A program made the position numbers and the translations under genes. A DNA stretch of 64,000 nucleotides from Siphonodentalium dalli. Taxonomy: Eukaryota; Mollusca; Scaphopoda; Gadilida; Siphonodentaliidae. This document shows, one piece after another, positions 43,079 through 54,364 of the stretch. Positions within the stretch are counted from its first letter, which is position 1. Each line of letters starts with the position of its first letter. A model generated the notes under the pieces. That model saw nothing but the letters and a program-made list of their open reading frames with translations. It was not told where the DNA came from and did no database searches. The DNA lies in assembly GCA_032622095.1 (NCBI GenBank), contig CP136062.1:199897887-199961886 (forward strand). The letters run 5' to 3'.

Positions 43079-43690
43079 ATCACAATGTGCGCGAAGCGCA
43101 CGCAGTTTAAATTCATATAATATGCGCGAAGCTCACTAAGGGGCTGCAGACCCATCCCCCGCTAAATAAAGCTTCCGAATAGAGCCTGTTTCAGTTAGTA
43201 TGCCATATAGATAAAGTAAAATATCTTGATTGTTGCGTTCCATATATATGTGCATGCATATACGTGGGTTGGGGAGATGATGGTGGGGGCAAAAATACAG
43301 TTTTATTGAAATAAAGTGTTCATACAAATGGGCCGCGCAGTGCAGGGCGTGTGATCATTAGGCTGCATGCTGAATACAGGTTCCAAAGGGGGTCCGTTTA
43401 AAATGTGCTGCAAGCTCCCTATGCATGTGTGCGCGAAGCTCACGCAGTTTAAGATCATATAATGTGCGCGATGCGCAGAAAGGGGTTGTAGACCCCTCCC
43501 CGCTAAATAAAGTCTCCCGAATTGAGCCTGTTTCAGTATAGATAAAGTACAATATTTTGATTGTTGCGTTCCATATGTGCATGCATACACAAAGGGCAAC
43601 AAGTTGATCAGCGTTTGACTTTTGATGATGGTGATGGTGATGATGATGGTGATGATGGTTATAATAAAGTGTTCCAACGCGCATAAAGTA
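43079..43690. repeat. Tandem duplication, about 345-bp spacing
   Basis: Blocks 'gcgcgaagc.cacgcagttta', 'cccgctaaataaag', 'gagcctgtttcagt', 'ttgattgttgcgttccatat' and a (GATGGT)-rich run recur once with about 15% differences. The second copy has a longer 'gatgatggtgatggtgatga' microsatellite (about 43624-43660). Frames of 133-149 codons on the minus strand reflect this repeat and are not recognisable proteins. Confidence 0.75.
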
Positions 43691-44099
43691 ACACAAAAAG
43701 AGAAGCATGACCATTCCATGTGTCCATGAAAGCGGACATAGGAAAATAACAAAGAACATTTATATACCCGTCATTTTGTGACGGGAAACCCCCTTTTAGT
43801 CGGATAGCGATCTGAAAACGGATTTTGTGTGCCTAGTAGGTGTGTTTTCAGAACTCATTTGTTTCCATTCTTGAATTTGTTGGGTCGGCCTAAATCGGGG
43901 TCAACATAATTTAGAGAGTGTTTTGTATTTGTAGAACACGATAGATGGTGTCATCTGGCGTATGGTGATCGGTGCGATTCGAAATTTCTCAAAACTACTA
44001 GCTATGACATTTTTGATGTATTTTTTGAAAATTTGGATGTGATCAGTTTATTCTTGTTGGCTACAGTTGCGATAAAAATTTAACACTGAACCCTATGGA
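43691..44099. other. No feature seen
   Basis: Includes 'ccgtcattttgtgacgggaa', a short hairpin-like word near 43768, but no further structure. Confidence 0.45.
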
Positions 44100-44280
44100 G
44101 ATTCTTGATGAACTTATTATCTGAACATTTCCCGTCATGCAATGCATAAGAATCCTTCTGCTCTTCTATTATCTGTTTGTCGATCTGTTGTCTGCTTTTA
44201 TTACCCGAACAACTCTCTACATGAATAATAGACCATTCCAATGTATATACTTTTTATAAGTGAATGGGAGAATGCATTTA
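44100..44280. mobile_element. Fragment of the CCCTTTCTATACC-type MITE, inverse
   Basis: 'gatgaacttattatctgaac', 'tctgttgtctgcttttatta' and 'aatagaccattccaatgtat' are the inverse of internal blocks of 38762-39420 and 8258-8530. The CCCTTT end is lost next to the G run. Confidence 0.6.
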
Positions 44281-44307
44281 GTGAAAGAACGGGTTAGCAC
44301 ACATTGT

Positions 44308-44326
44308 GGGGGGGGGGGGGGGGGGG
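44308..44326. repeat. Poly-G run of 19
   Basis: Homopolymer directly right of the MITE fragment; length is likely variable and error-prone. Confidence 0.9.
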
Positions 44327-45194
44327 CTCGAACATGACCGGACCTGCTGCACTGACCGAGATATATAGCCGTGCTGCATGTGTAACTTAGAAGTATATAT
44401 ATGTGGGTGACACCCACATAATTCTAAGTAGTTACACTGCATGGCTATATCTTTATATTTTATGACTTGTACATGTATATGTAATATGTTGGATTGATGC
44501 GAATTCAAATAGAACGACAGACAATGAAGCATTTATCAAATTACGACTGACAAACGGTTGGTTAATGTAATCGTTTGTTGATTTGGCATCTATCGACGTC
44601 AAGTTATAACGGCGTGGGTGTTGTACTGTGCTTCAATCCCGAGATACAACAATGCCAGCTTCTAATCAACTTTCTGTCAATACCGGTATACACATCCTGA
44701 GGATGGCGTGGGATGATTGTGGACAATTGCGTGCAATTCGATCATGGAAATTAAGAACCGCATAAAATATATATATACGAATAGCTACCGGGACCACACG
44801 GGGGACGTGGCTAGAGGGACGAGGGCCGCCGTTTGTAATTTTTCCATTTCAACTCCAGACATCTTAGGCTATTGTGCTACAAGCCTACAACAAACGTGTG
44901 CAATATAACGCGTCTCAATCAATGTGCAGTTTTGTAGATATATTCGCCTGTTGTATACCAACTGCTATATTATGGAATATTATAATTCCATTCTCTTTCC
45001 ATTGAATTGAACTAATCAACTACAACCACCTGTAATAGTCAGATTCATAACTGTTCCTATCTTCTATTGTACAGGCTGTATGATGTGCATGATTTGTTCA
45101 GTTTTATATGGTAGTGATTACTTATGCAATTTTGTCCATCAGTTTTAAGTGTGAATGGACTTATGGTGACTATCATGAATTTACAACAAAATAC
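44327..45194. other. No gene seen; short hairpin 44365-44440
   Basis: 'tgctgcatgtgtaacttaga' and 'tctaagtagttacactgcat' form an imperfect inverted pair around 'gtgggtgacacccac'. Nothing else recognised. Confidence 0.45.
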
Positions 45195-45202
45195 TAAGTA
45201 CT

Positions 45203-45569
45203 ATGGAATCCTATTAGGGCCACTTCCTAATGGCGCTTTCGGCGCGCGCCGAAAGCGACAAAAAGTGCGATATTATAGTAACGCGCCGAAAGCGACAAAA
45301 TATGCGCCGTAACGGCGCACATTTTGTCGCTTTCGGCGCGTTACTAATGGCGCACTTTTTGTCGCTTTCGGCGCACGCCGAAAGCGCCATTAGGCATACT
45401 ATTAGGTCCACTCCCTAATGGCGCACGCCGGAAGCGACAAAAAGTGCGGCATTAGGGTATGTTTCGGCGCACTTTTTGTCGCTTTCGGCGCGTTACTAAT
45501 GGCGCACTTTTTGTCGCTTTCGGCGCGCGCCGAAAGCGCCATTAAGAAGTGGCCCTAATAGGATTCCAT
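45203..45569. mobile_element. GC-rich multi-hairpin element with long inverted ends
   Basis: Ends 'ATGGAATCCTATTAGGGCCA' and its inverse are flanked by TAAGTACT / AAAGTACT (7 of 8 bases directly repeated). Inside, 'GCGCCGAAAGCGACAAAA' and its inverse occur at least eight times in alternating orientation, separated by 'gcgccattag'-type words, so the whole 367 bp can fold into nested stems. It stands out from its AT-rich surroundings by its CpG content. Not coding; the class is unclear (the 8-bp duplication would fit hAT). Confidence 0.75.
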
Positions 45570-45654
45570 AAAGTACTGACTGTTTGGAAGCAATATGGGT
45601 GTTAAATAACAGTATTCGTAAATTATAAGACTAAAAAGAGTAAAAAGAAATAGA
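45570..45654. other. Flank; nothing seen
   Basis: Short AT-rich linker starting with the right-hand AAAGTACT duplication. Confidence 0.4.
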
Positions 45655-45975
45655 GGACAAAATATTTTGAGTTGCGGAAAAACTTGTAAGGGCCTTGATC
45701 AGCCCACCCATGCACCCCGTCAAACATGCCCGAATGTTTTTTGACCACCCCCCCCCCCCCGAATTCCACTCCCCTGAATGGTGGCTATAAAGCTTCCCAA
45801 TATTTGGCAATTTACAAGTTTGCAAATATGGCCACTATAATCTAAAAATTTGACAGAAGATATGAAAATATTCCTTCAAACTTCCAACTAAATACTGCAT
45901 AGTTGGAATTTCAAACTATCAAAAAAAATTTAGTCTAAAATTACCAAGTAATGTTGTATCCAGTCTGATAAATAA
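45655..45975. repeat. Dispersed poly-C / TTGGAA repeat, copy 4
   Basis: Shows a C run (about 45748-45760), 'atatttggcaatttacaag', 'agttggaatttcaaactatc' and 'accaagtaatgttgtatcca', in the same order as 11495-11800. Confidence 0.7.
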
Positions 45976-46106
45976 CCAGTCTCCGTCTCATTACTGTTGA
46001 CTGTGTTGTGTCCAGCATGCATGAGATGTTCACATCCCGAGGCTGCATCATCCCATGGATGCATGTATGTTGTGGGAGGTTTGTGCGTTCTATTTGATCG
46101 TGGGAA

Positions 46107-46532
46107 TTAAAGGTACTCAATCCGATTAAACACCCCATAATTACTATTTCTTTGGCTTCGGGGGTAAAAAATATTTGATTCGAGTCGATGAACCTACACA
46201 TCAACACTCAGAGTGATCAGATATCGATTTTTGAAGTTTGTTATTTCAATTGTTTGTGGCCCAGAACCCCATCAAACGGATGGTCTCGGTTAAAATAGTG
46301 GATGAAGATGGATAACACTAAAAACAAGTGGTAATACGGCCAAATTTCGTGAATACTCAAGTTATAATACGGCGATATTTCGTTGAACAAAATGTTGATA
46401 AATAACACGTATTGGGATATTTGATACCATAATTCACAGTGGGTAGCATTATTTTGTTGCAATTAATCGATTCTGAAAATTAAAGCGTATTTTGAAGAAA
46501 TGTTGTTGTTATATCGGATTTAGTACCTTTAA
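46107..46532. mobile_element. TTAA-type MITE (AGGTACTCAATCCGAT family), full copy
   Basis: TTAA plus 'AGGTACTCAATCCGAT' and 'ATCGGATTTAGTACCT' plus TTAA; 426 bp; internal sequence as in 27319-27795 ('ggtaatacggccaaatttcg', 'gttgcaattaatcgattctg'). Confidence 0.87.
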
Positions 46533-48433
46533 GGACGGCCTATATAATTATATAACGAATAGCTGCATGTTGCACTGCAGGCCCCTTGGACCGGCATTAA
46601 ATTAAAGCCACACATACATTTTTCGTCAACGTTAACATTCTCTTTATATTTTATTATCAATGACGAAAATTCCATATAAGCACAATTTGGACATATGTCT
46701 TTTTCGCCAGGGCTTTGTTATGCGAATGATTTATTGGCAAAACACACACACGAGGACAGTTTGCTAATACATTGGATAACAGTATATACAAAACTTGTGA
46801 TAAGTATAGGCTATATACACATATTTGTTTTAGTCTTATTTCATGAATGCCGGTGATATTTCAACATGCAAACTTCTCGTATAATGTGGAATAACAGTTT
46901 CTCTTCGGAGTCGGAATGTTTGAACACTATCGGGACATTGCCGCCTTATGATATATCCATTATGGGAACCAAGATGAAAATAACATTGACATCCGCAACA
47001 ATTTATTGTCACAAGGAGTAATATGTATATAATAAACAAAACTTTAAATTCGGAGACAAAATGTTTATCGACGCTGATAAATAGTCACGGATACAAGTGC
47101 TCTCATATATACCGGTCAACGAGCATTTGACTGGAGTGGTAGGAATATGTAACACCAAACAACATTCAATTAATATTTGATTGAATGGAAATTCATATGT
47201 AATCATTATATTGAAAGTTGCTCAATTATGTTTGCCTTGGGGTGTGAACCGGTTTATAAATATGTCACAACCCGCTTGGGTATCTGTACCAGAAATACAA
47301 ACCGCGGCTCTAACGCGCCTTGGTCTGTGTTTCTTATACAGATACACAAGCGGGTTATAACCTATACATACAAAACAAAACGTGCTGACTTAGAAACCAA
47401 TCATAAGCGAAAAACGTTTCTGAGGCGAATTCGCCCGATGCTCTGTCGGCGATTTCCGTGGTTTGTGTCATGGCTAGTTCAGCGCGAAAATATTGCTTGG
47501 TTGTTGGAAATGAGTGGCGACTTGGATCCAAATATGCGATTGATTTGTGCAGGTTAACATTAGATTTCTCGATACATGAAGACGGTTTTTATCGCTATTA
47601 ATCGATCGATTGTCGTTGGAAATTTTAAGAATCGATTCGGGTGTTTGTGAGTTATGACCGTTAGAAGTGAAGATGTATTCGATTCTGTGATCTGCCTGGT
47701 ACGTTTTTTAAACTGACGCGCTCGGTTTAAATTTAACATTTTTAGATTCATATTTTAATCGTTTTCCCCATTTCCACGTTTTCGTTCAATGTTGACCCCC
47801 CCCCCCCCCCCCCCCCACAAACGGGCCTAATGCGAGCAATTACTGTGTTTAGTTTTATTGAGAAGCTGAACTTCGGGTACACTATATTATTAGCATACCG
47901 CCTCGTCGACTGCCCTCCAATGGGAGCAGGTAGTCAGACTGTAGCCTCTATATTGCAACATTACACTGATGACACTCGATCCTTGCTCGCTAACATTGTT
48001 ATCAGTACAAAATTAATTGACCATTTCACAAGCGATTGTGCGAAAGTCGTAAATCCGTACCAAGCCGTACATCGGGGCATTTGACTTTTATGGACATCTT
48101 AATTTTATGTGCGATTTATTGCTGATCTAGATAGTTTGGTCTTTACATCGATACACTTCAGCGTTATATGTGTGTGGACATCAAAGACTACCCACATATC
48201 GTGCTCCATCACAAACTTAATAATTCCATTTGCTACACTATAAAAACTCGAGGGACAAACTGTTCGTTCCCCCGGGGAGGACATATTTGCATCTAAAAAA
48301 ATTGCACTATTTCACCAGCCAACCAACGTGCTAAGTTGCATGCAGGGTTAGCAACCGAAAAATGTATCCCTCAACGGGGGTAAAGTGTCTCGCGAAGTGC
48401 GAATTACCACTCTTCGGGGATGCACATTATATG
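46533..48433. other. Unassigned; small hairpin 47268-47361 and poly-C 47796-47816
   Basis: The hairpin pairs 'acccgcttgggtatctgta' with its near-inverse 'tacagatacacaagcgggtt'. A CpG-richer stretch about 47410-47480 precedes a candidate exon (47470-47552). A C run of about 21 follows at 47796. No other structure. Confidence 0.45.
47470..47552 (+). CDS. Candidate first exon in a CpG-richer patch
   Basis: ATG in a fair context (tcATGG) opens 27 codons (MASSARKYCLVVGNEWRLGS...), then 'CAG|GTTAAC', a weak donor, in phase 2. The peptide is not recognised and no downstream exon is visible. The local CpG enrichment is the only extra support. Confidence 0.2.
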
Positions 48434-49019
48434 CACCTGATACAGACCAATGTTACTCTGTAGTAATACAAAACTATTAGTTAAAATTCCTCAGTGATAT
48501 AGGGTATGTAGCATGCCACGCCAGCCGTTGAGGCATGCCACATGTTCTTTGACAAGCTAAAATCGTAACATTGCCACAGGGTAATAACTCTATAAAGAAT
48601 GTATATTTACGAAATAACGGCGATTTGTATTAGAAATAACAACACCACAATAGATCAACTGTGGTGAAATATAAGTAAAATTCTTCTCTTGTGTGGGTGG
48701 GCTTGGGGGAGGTTTGGGGTACGCTCTTTAAAAAACTTCTCCAAATATGCCCGTTATTTAGTTAATAAAAATAATTTCTTATTTCATAATTCGCGCTATT
48801 TCGTCATTTCGATGCATTTTTTATTCCGCAATTTCGCTGTATTTTCCTATTTCGCTTTTTCGTGGTATTTCATATTTCGATAATTCGCTATATTTGACAT
48901 ATTATGGGATATTGGCATGCCTCAACGGCTGGCGTGGCATGCCACATACCCTTTATCACTGAGGAATTTTAACTAATAGTTTTGTATTACTACAGAGTAA
49001 CATTGGTCTGTATCAGGTG
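48434..49019. mobile_element. hAT-like MITE with about 105-bp inverted ends
   Basis: 'CACCTGATACAGACCAATGT' at the left and its inverse at the right begin arms of about 105 bp ('attagttaaaattcctcagt', 'atgccacgccagccgttgag'), almost perfect. The flanks are ATTATATG / ATTATATA, a 7-of-8 direct match, the 8-bp duplication expected of hAT transposons. The interior is AT-rich with recurring 'atttcg' words and has no transposase. Confidence 0.8.
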
Positions 49020-49429
49020 ATTATATAGCACTTTCGAGTTGCAAAAACAATTCCTCCCTGTGGTGGTGATTTATAAATTTTGAGAGCTGATAAAAGAGTG
49101 CACCTCCGATGTGTAGTTTAACCCTTCACGAGGGGTAACATTCTATCTCCCCATGAGCCCCGTGTTAATATTTTACCCGTTAGTTAGTTTAAAAGATGTA
49201 TGCATGGTTCCAGATCTCGATGCACTTACAACAATATACAACATATAATATAACATACTTTTTTGCTTTGTTTCGCTGAGCAAATAATCAAATGTGACTT
49301 ACTAGCTAGAGATATATAAATATAAAGATAGTCATTTTGTCACAAAATAGTTACTGCTGTCTTAAAACGTCAAAATTATATGAAATTAAATTTGGTACAA
49401 ATTCTCTATCAAACAAGACAGAGTCTTTC
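49020..49429. other. No feature seen
   Basis: 'tttaacccttcacgaggggt' near 49119 looks like a short TTAA/CCCTT end without a partner. Otherwise nothing. Confidence 0.4.
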
Positions 49430-50035
49430 TTGGGGCCACCCTACATCACCCTATTGGTTTACCTAAATCGTTCAGGTTGCGAGGAAATATACGCTTCCAG
49501 TCCCTATTTTAACCCCAAATTGGACTACGGCCATTTTGGATCAGGTGGGGTTTATGGAAAAGTGTCTTCGGGCAACCTACATCACATACAGGGGGCGAGA
49601 AAATTTAATGGCATGGGTCGCCCAATTGAATCACCCTGGACGGCGGCCATTTTAGATAGGGGTGGGTGTGTGGGGTGAATATTTAGGGTGTCTTGGGGGC
49701 ATCCTACACCATCCTTGTGTAACCTAAATCGGCCAATGCGCCGAGTAATGGCTTGAGTCTCCTATTTGAACCCACTGGACGGCAGCCATTTTGGATCGGG
49801 GTTGGCTGCATGTGCGGAGTGAATATTTATGGTGTCTTGGTGGATGCACCCGACATCACCCTTTGTTTAACTAAGAGGCGAAGTGGCCGAAAAATGTCAT
49901 GGGTCCCCTATTTGAACCCATCTGGACGGCAGCCAGTTTGGATCCGGGTGGGGTGCATGTGTTGGGTGAATATTTATGGTGTTTTCGGGTCACCCTTCAT
50001 CACCCACTGTTTGACCTAAATCGATCAAAGGGCCG
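49430..50035. repeat. About 150-bp satellite, roughly four diverged units
   Basis: Blocks 'ggacggcagccattttggat', 'gtgaatatttatggtgtctt', 'acatcaccct' and 'acctaaatcg' recur in order every 145-155 bp with 15-25% divergence and one indel-rich unit. The 88- and 113-codon frames within it are open by chance and share the repeat. Confidence 0.85.
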
Positions 50036-50445
50036 ATAAACATCACTGAGACTAGAAACTTCAACAGTCGTGTACACATAATGATAAGAGCTTCGAGAAA
50101 TGTAAAATTGAAAAAAAAAACATGCTTGTCCTGATTTAACTAAGACCATTAAGCCAAGATCATTGCGTGCATTGAAAAAGAGCGAGCAACTGTCTCAAAC
50201 ATTACTGTGACTATCAATGGCTATAGACAATAAATGTCACCAGTGCATCGAGTCAAACAGCGGACTATTTGCATATCTGTAATCTCAGATGACACATAAA
50301 CTACACAAGTAGTCCTGCACAATGATCTTGGCTTGCTAATATCGGCTATTGATAATTGATCAAATAATAGTTCCAATTATAGCCTGGTAAATCTCTTCTC
50401 TGTGTATCTAATTTCAAAATATGTCAACTCTAGTTGAATTGGAGC
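50036..50445. other. No feature seen
   Basis: AT-rich sequence between the satellite and the next MITE. Confidence 0.5.
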
Positions 50446-50703
50446 TTAAAGACACGGATGACCTTCGTTGTAGGCTATAATTTAACAGTCAACAATCTAT
50501 GAAAATTTCTTCAGGAATATACTAATAATTTCCAACGATTTATGCTGGGATATAAGATTTATTAAACGAGTTTGATAAATTTCATTCACAACGAGTTGTG
50601 AATCAAATTTATCAAACGAGTTTCATAAAATCTTGTTTCCCAACATAACGAGTTGAAGATCTTGTATATCCCATAAAAAAACTGGAGCTTCATGCCTTTT
50701 TAA
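50446..50703. mobile_element. TTAA-type MITE (AGGCACGGATG family), second copy
   Basis: TTAA plus 'AGACACGGATGACCTTCG' on the left, CATGCCTTT plus TTAA on the right; 258 bp. A strong inner palindrome around 50546-50650 pairs 'aaacgagtttgataaatttc' with 'atttatcaaacgagttt'-type inverse words. Confidence 0.65.
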
Positions 50704-50984
50704 CAAATCAGAATCCTTAAAAGAAGCTGCCAAATGCATATATTTACAGCGTTGACTAAGACGCTTCACAACTGTATACTACATTGTTGCGCGCTCTGAC
50801 TGGCGACGGAAATTATAGTTCCCCAATTTGCCTCTTTGTTTTTGTGTCTATTTTCGTTCGTGCAACGAAGTTGGACAAAAATTTAACTTTTATGAACAGA
50901 GTCGTCATTTTTGGAATGTCTGGTTTTGGTGTCATGTGCTGCTTTTCGAAATAGTATTAATCCGCCTGAACCAATGTCAATTGT
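50704..50984. other. No feature seen
   Basis: Mixed sequence; nothing recognised. Confidence 0.45.
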
Positions 50985-51824
50985 GTTGGCTCGAATCATA
51001 ATCCGAATTGACGCTCGCAAATTACCATTTTCTTGGCTTCGGCCAGTTCGGGGGGAAAAAAAATATTTGATTCGAGCCGAGGAACCCACCCATCAAAGCT
51101 CAGAGTGATCAGATATCGATGTTTGAAATAAATTATGTTTCACCACCGTTAATTTTAAAGACATATTATGGACTTGTTCGGGTATGTGAAACTGATAAGT
51201 TATCATTCAGGTGCTATGCCAACTGGGGGAATGTAGCATTTTAGTAACATCGACGACAATTTCAAGCAAATGGACGATACCACTTCATAGAAAGCATCGT
51301 CTGAACTATCCTCAACTGTAAATATTTACTTCTCGATTCGGGACGCAACTTATCCTGCGATAAACTAACGAAAACGATTCCACCTTCGAGAATCACTGCA
51401 ATTAATTAATATGTAAGAATGACGATGTGTGTTGCTAATTTGGATATACTATTTGTAAAAATAACTACTTTGAGCAAGATTATTCTCCATTTCTATTTGA
51501 TCACTCTACCGCAGTGTTTCACATCACTTTAAGTGGCTCAGTAAACAGTCGACGAGAAGACTTTCTCTGACCAAATTGCGGATGAAGATGGATAACTCTA
51601 AAATCAAGAGGCTTTTTTGTGTCAGATATTTTACAAACCGGCAAAATTTCGTTGAACAAAATGTTGATAAATAACAGGTTTTGGGCAATTTTATACTATA
51701 GCTGACTGTGGTTAGCATTATTGTTTGGGCAATTACTCGATTCTGATAACTGAAGCGGCATTTAAAAAAAAAATGTTGTTGTTGTTGGATATGGGGCCCA
51801 TCGAATCGGATTTAGTACATTTAA
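50985..51824. mobile_element. TTAA-type MITE (AGGTACTCAATCCGAT family), split by about 450 bp
   Basis: The left part (50985-51119, 'ttcgagccgaggaacccacc') and right part (about 51570-51824, ending 'ATCGGATTTAGTACAT' plus TTAA) belong to one element. The sequence between them (51120-51569) includes the repeat also found around 20365-21010. The left terminus is eroded. Confidence 0.7.
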
Positions 51825-52099
51825 CAACTGATATGCGATGGACGTGTCTACGAAATGTCAGCAGTGACTCGAAAGCCAAGATTGAGTTCACTGTCCTGAG
51901 ATAATGCTATCAGCTTAAAAGGTATTACAACCAAATAGCCAAACACATGTTCGGTTCATGTAATAACTTTTAAAAAATTGCAGGGGAAAATGATATATCC
52001 ACTGGATATGTATAAAAACAAAATGTAAAATTGGATGCAAATGCCTTATTAACGCCCTTGGGTGTATGCTGTCCTAGAGATTCTAGATAGCTGTGGTTC

Positions 52100-53421
52100 G
52101 CTGGGCATTTTATTTATAGATAATGGGTTTATCCGATTGTGACAATTCGCAGTAGGTCCCTATTTGCGGAGGTCTATTTGCGGAGGTCCCCGAATTCGCG
52201 GAGATCCCCTAAATGGTCGAAAAAAATAGCTTTTAATGAGGGAACCGGTGCATATATGTCAGTTGATACGTATTTTAAACAAATAACGACACGATCATCA
52301 TAATAGTGGTTTGTTCTATCAATCATATCATCATCATCATCATCATAATACGGAACTAGTCTTGCGACTTTCGTCCCAATAACATTATTTGCAATGCTTG
52401 TTTACAAATATATGTATCGTCATTCGCTATTTACTTGTGAGTCACTTTAACATATTACTTGTCGTCGAACTCGTATTTTATATAATAGAACAATGAGTCT
52501 ATGTACATTTTGAATTGATCGAGGCGTTGGAGCCTCAACAACGAAGTCTGGTAGAGAGTTCCAGCTATTTACCACCGTCTGCGTGAAGAAATATTTTCCT
52601 ATGGCCTTGTTAACAATGGGCATCTGTAGCTTTTTATTATGTCCTATTGTTCTTCCTGATGAATGTCTTTCTAATAGGTCACAGTCATTGATATTGCAAT
52701 GACCATTCGACAATTTATATACCTCGATTAGATCTCCTCTAAATATTCGATATTTTAAAGACATCAGATTGAGTCTTATCATTCGGTCTCGGTAGCATAG
52801 AGTTTTGATTTGACGAACTTCTAGTTTTGATGCTTTTCTTTGTATTTCTCTAACACAATGATTTGATATTTGTGATGTGGGCGCCATGCATAGTTACATT
52901 ATTCGATGATAGGTCTGACCATGCTTATGTAGAGCGATTAGAACGTGTCGATGTTCCAAGTTCGTGAAAGTTCTGTTGACTATGCCGATAATTTGAGAAG
53001 CTTTATTGTTTTAGGAGGATATCGTAGGAAGGCTAATCTGGCCGTGTCAAATTGAGCTATAGCAATGGGAAATCTCCCATGACAACACATTTCGGGTTTT
53101 CGTGGGGTGTGTATTCGCTGGATGTCTTATAGTTGAAGTATGTAACTATTGTGACCGCGTTAACTGCTTCCGATGTTTAGGTATGAACAATGGCTGGGCC
53201 ATGCACTCTTGGCGGGAACACAATGCCTCCGATTTGATATCCGTATTTAGAAGCTGTCTGGTGTGGCGAATGAGAAACCTGCAGTAATAAGCCGTAGTTT
53301 TTTGTAATAATTTGAAGGATTAGTTGTTTTAACGGAATTCTATTATAATTTATATTTATGGCTAATAATATGATCGGAGGTCTATATGAGGGCGTTACCA
53401 TTTCTGGTTATGGTTTTCTTG
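52100..53421. repeat. 1.3-kb duplicated block, copy 2
   Basis: Direct copy of 21081-22408, including the (CAT)n run (52325-52348), the LINE fragment and repeat X, with small indels, for example loss of the 'gtggtgcattcatg' part near 53340. Confidence 0.85.
52325..53000 (-). pseudogene. LINE RT thumb/C-terminal fragment, copy 2
   Basis: The minus-strand frame 52447-52887 extends further than copy 1 and reads 'SLKYRIFRGDLIEVYKLSNG', 'GRTIGHNKKLQMP', 'KYFFTQTVVNSWNSLPDFVV' and 'EAPTPRSIQNVHRL', the conserved end of CR1/jockey-type ORF2. The upstream RT part needs frame changes. It has the same insertion structure as the copy at 21305-22010. Confidence 0.87.
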
Positions 53422-53441
53422 TACTACAGTGCTTAGAGTGT

Positions 53442-54364
53442 ATCAGCGACATATAAAAGTCGTATCACGACATACCGGACAAAAGGGCCATCTTTTGATA
53501 TTTAATCCATATGTATGTGTTCTTCAACTCTAGTCTGGGAATCCGACCTTTGAGCTTTATTACTGGTCACCAGACAAGATGGCGTCCAACACGGCCGCCG
53601 TTTTTACTAAGTCAGTTTGATACAAATGATAGTGAGAAAATGTTGTCATAATTATGTATACAAATGCATACATTTTTATGAAGTAAATATATAATGCCTC
53701 TTTATTAGGCCAAAATTGGAACTCACCGTCCAAGATGGCCACCAAAATGGCAGCGGGAACTTGACAATTTGACGTTTTTTCACTAATATCTTTAAGATCA
53801 GTTTATGCGGTTTGAAACTGTTTGCTGGTTGAGAATTGTGACTTTATGTTGTATTTGTCAATTTAATTAATCATTGGAGCAATTAAATATGCCATTCGTG
53901 GTATCCCAGGCCCATCCGATCCCTCACAATTTAATTTTACAGAACACGGCATAACATTTCATTAAAAAATCACCATTGGGTTTTAGACATATTTCAAGAA
54001 ATGGACAGAACTGTGCAATGTAAGTGAGGCATACCATCACTTCTGAATAGTCCAACTCAATCAATGGAACAAAACTTTGGCTCAAAATGACGGCTAAAAT
54101 ATGGAAAATGATAGATATTGACCCAGCGTGCCATGTAATCACTTATAAGTTGTAGTTGATGAACAGAATTGGCTATTTTGTCTTATATACATCGAATACT
54201 AACATTTCTGATGCACCTTGGTTAATTGTTACTATTTTAGCCACTGAGATTACCATAAATACGAACTGGATTAAAATTTTAATCTCTTTGCAAAAACAAT
54301 TATATTAGGTACACGTTGTCTGTGATGGCACTTTTGTCCGGCCTGTCGTGATAAAATCGCTAAT
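53442..54364. mobile_element. DNA-transposon-like element with about 30-bp inverted ends
   Basis: 'TATCACGACATACCGGACAA' (53463) and the inverse 'TTGTCCGGCCTGTCGTGATA' (to 54352) pair over about 30 bp, with a weaker outer 'tcagcga' match. The length is about 920 bp. The interior contains 'caagatggcgtccaa' and 'caagatggccaccaaaatgg' phrases. No transposase and no certain target duplication. Confidence 0.6.

Noticed and set aside
43303-43759. 133- and 149-codon overlapping minus-strand frames
   Set aside because: They overlap in different frames across a tandem duplication and a GAT-rich microsatellite; neither shows a conserved pattern.
44308-44326. G-quadruplex-type regulatory site
   Set aside because: A plain homopolymer run of G with no segmented G-tracts or gene nearby; similar C/G runs occur throughout the window in repeats.
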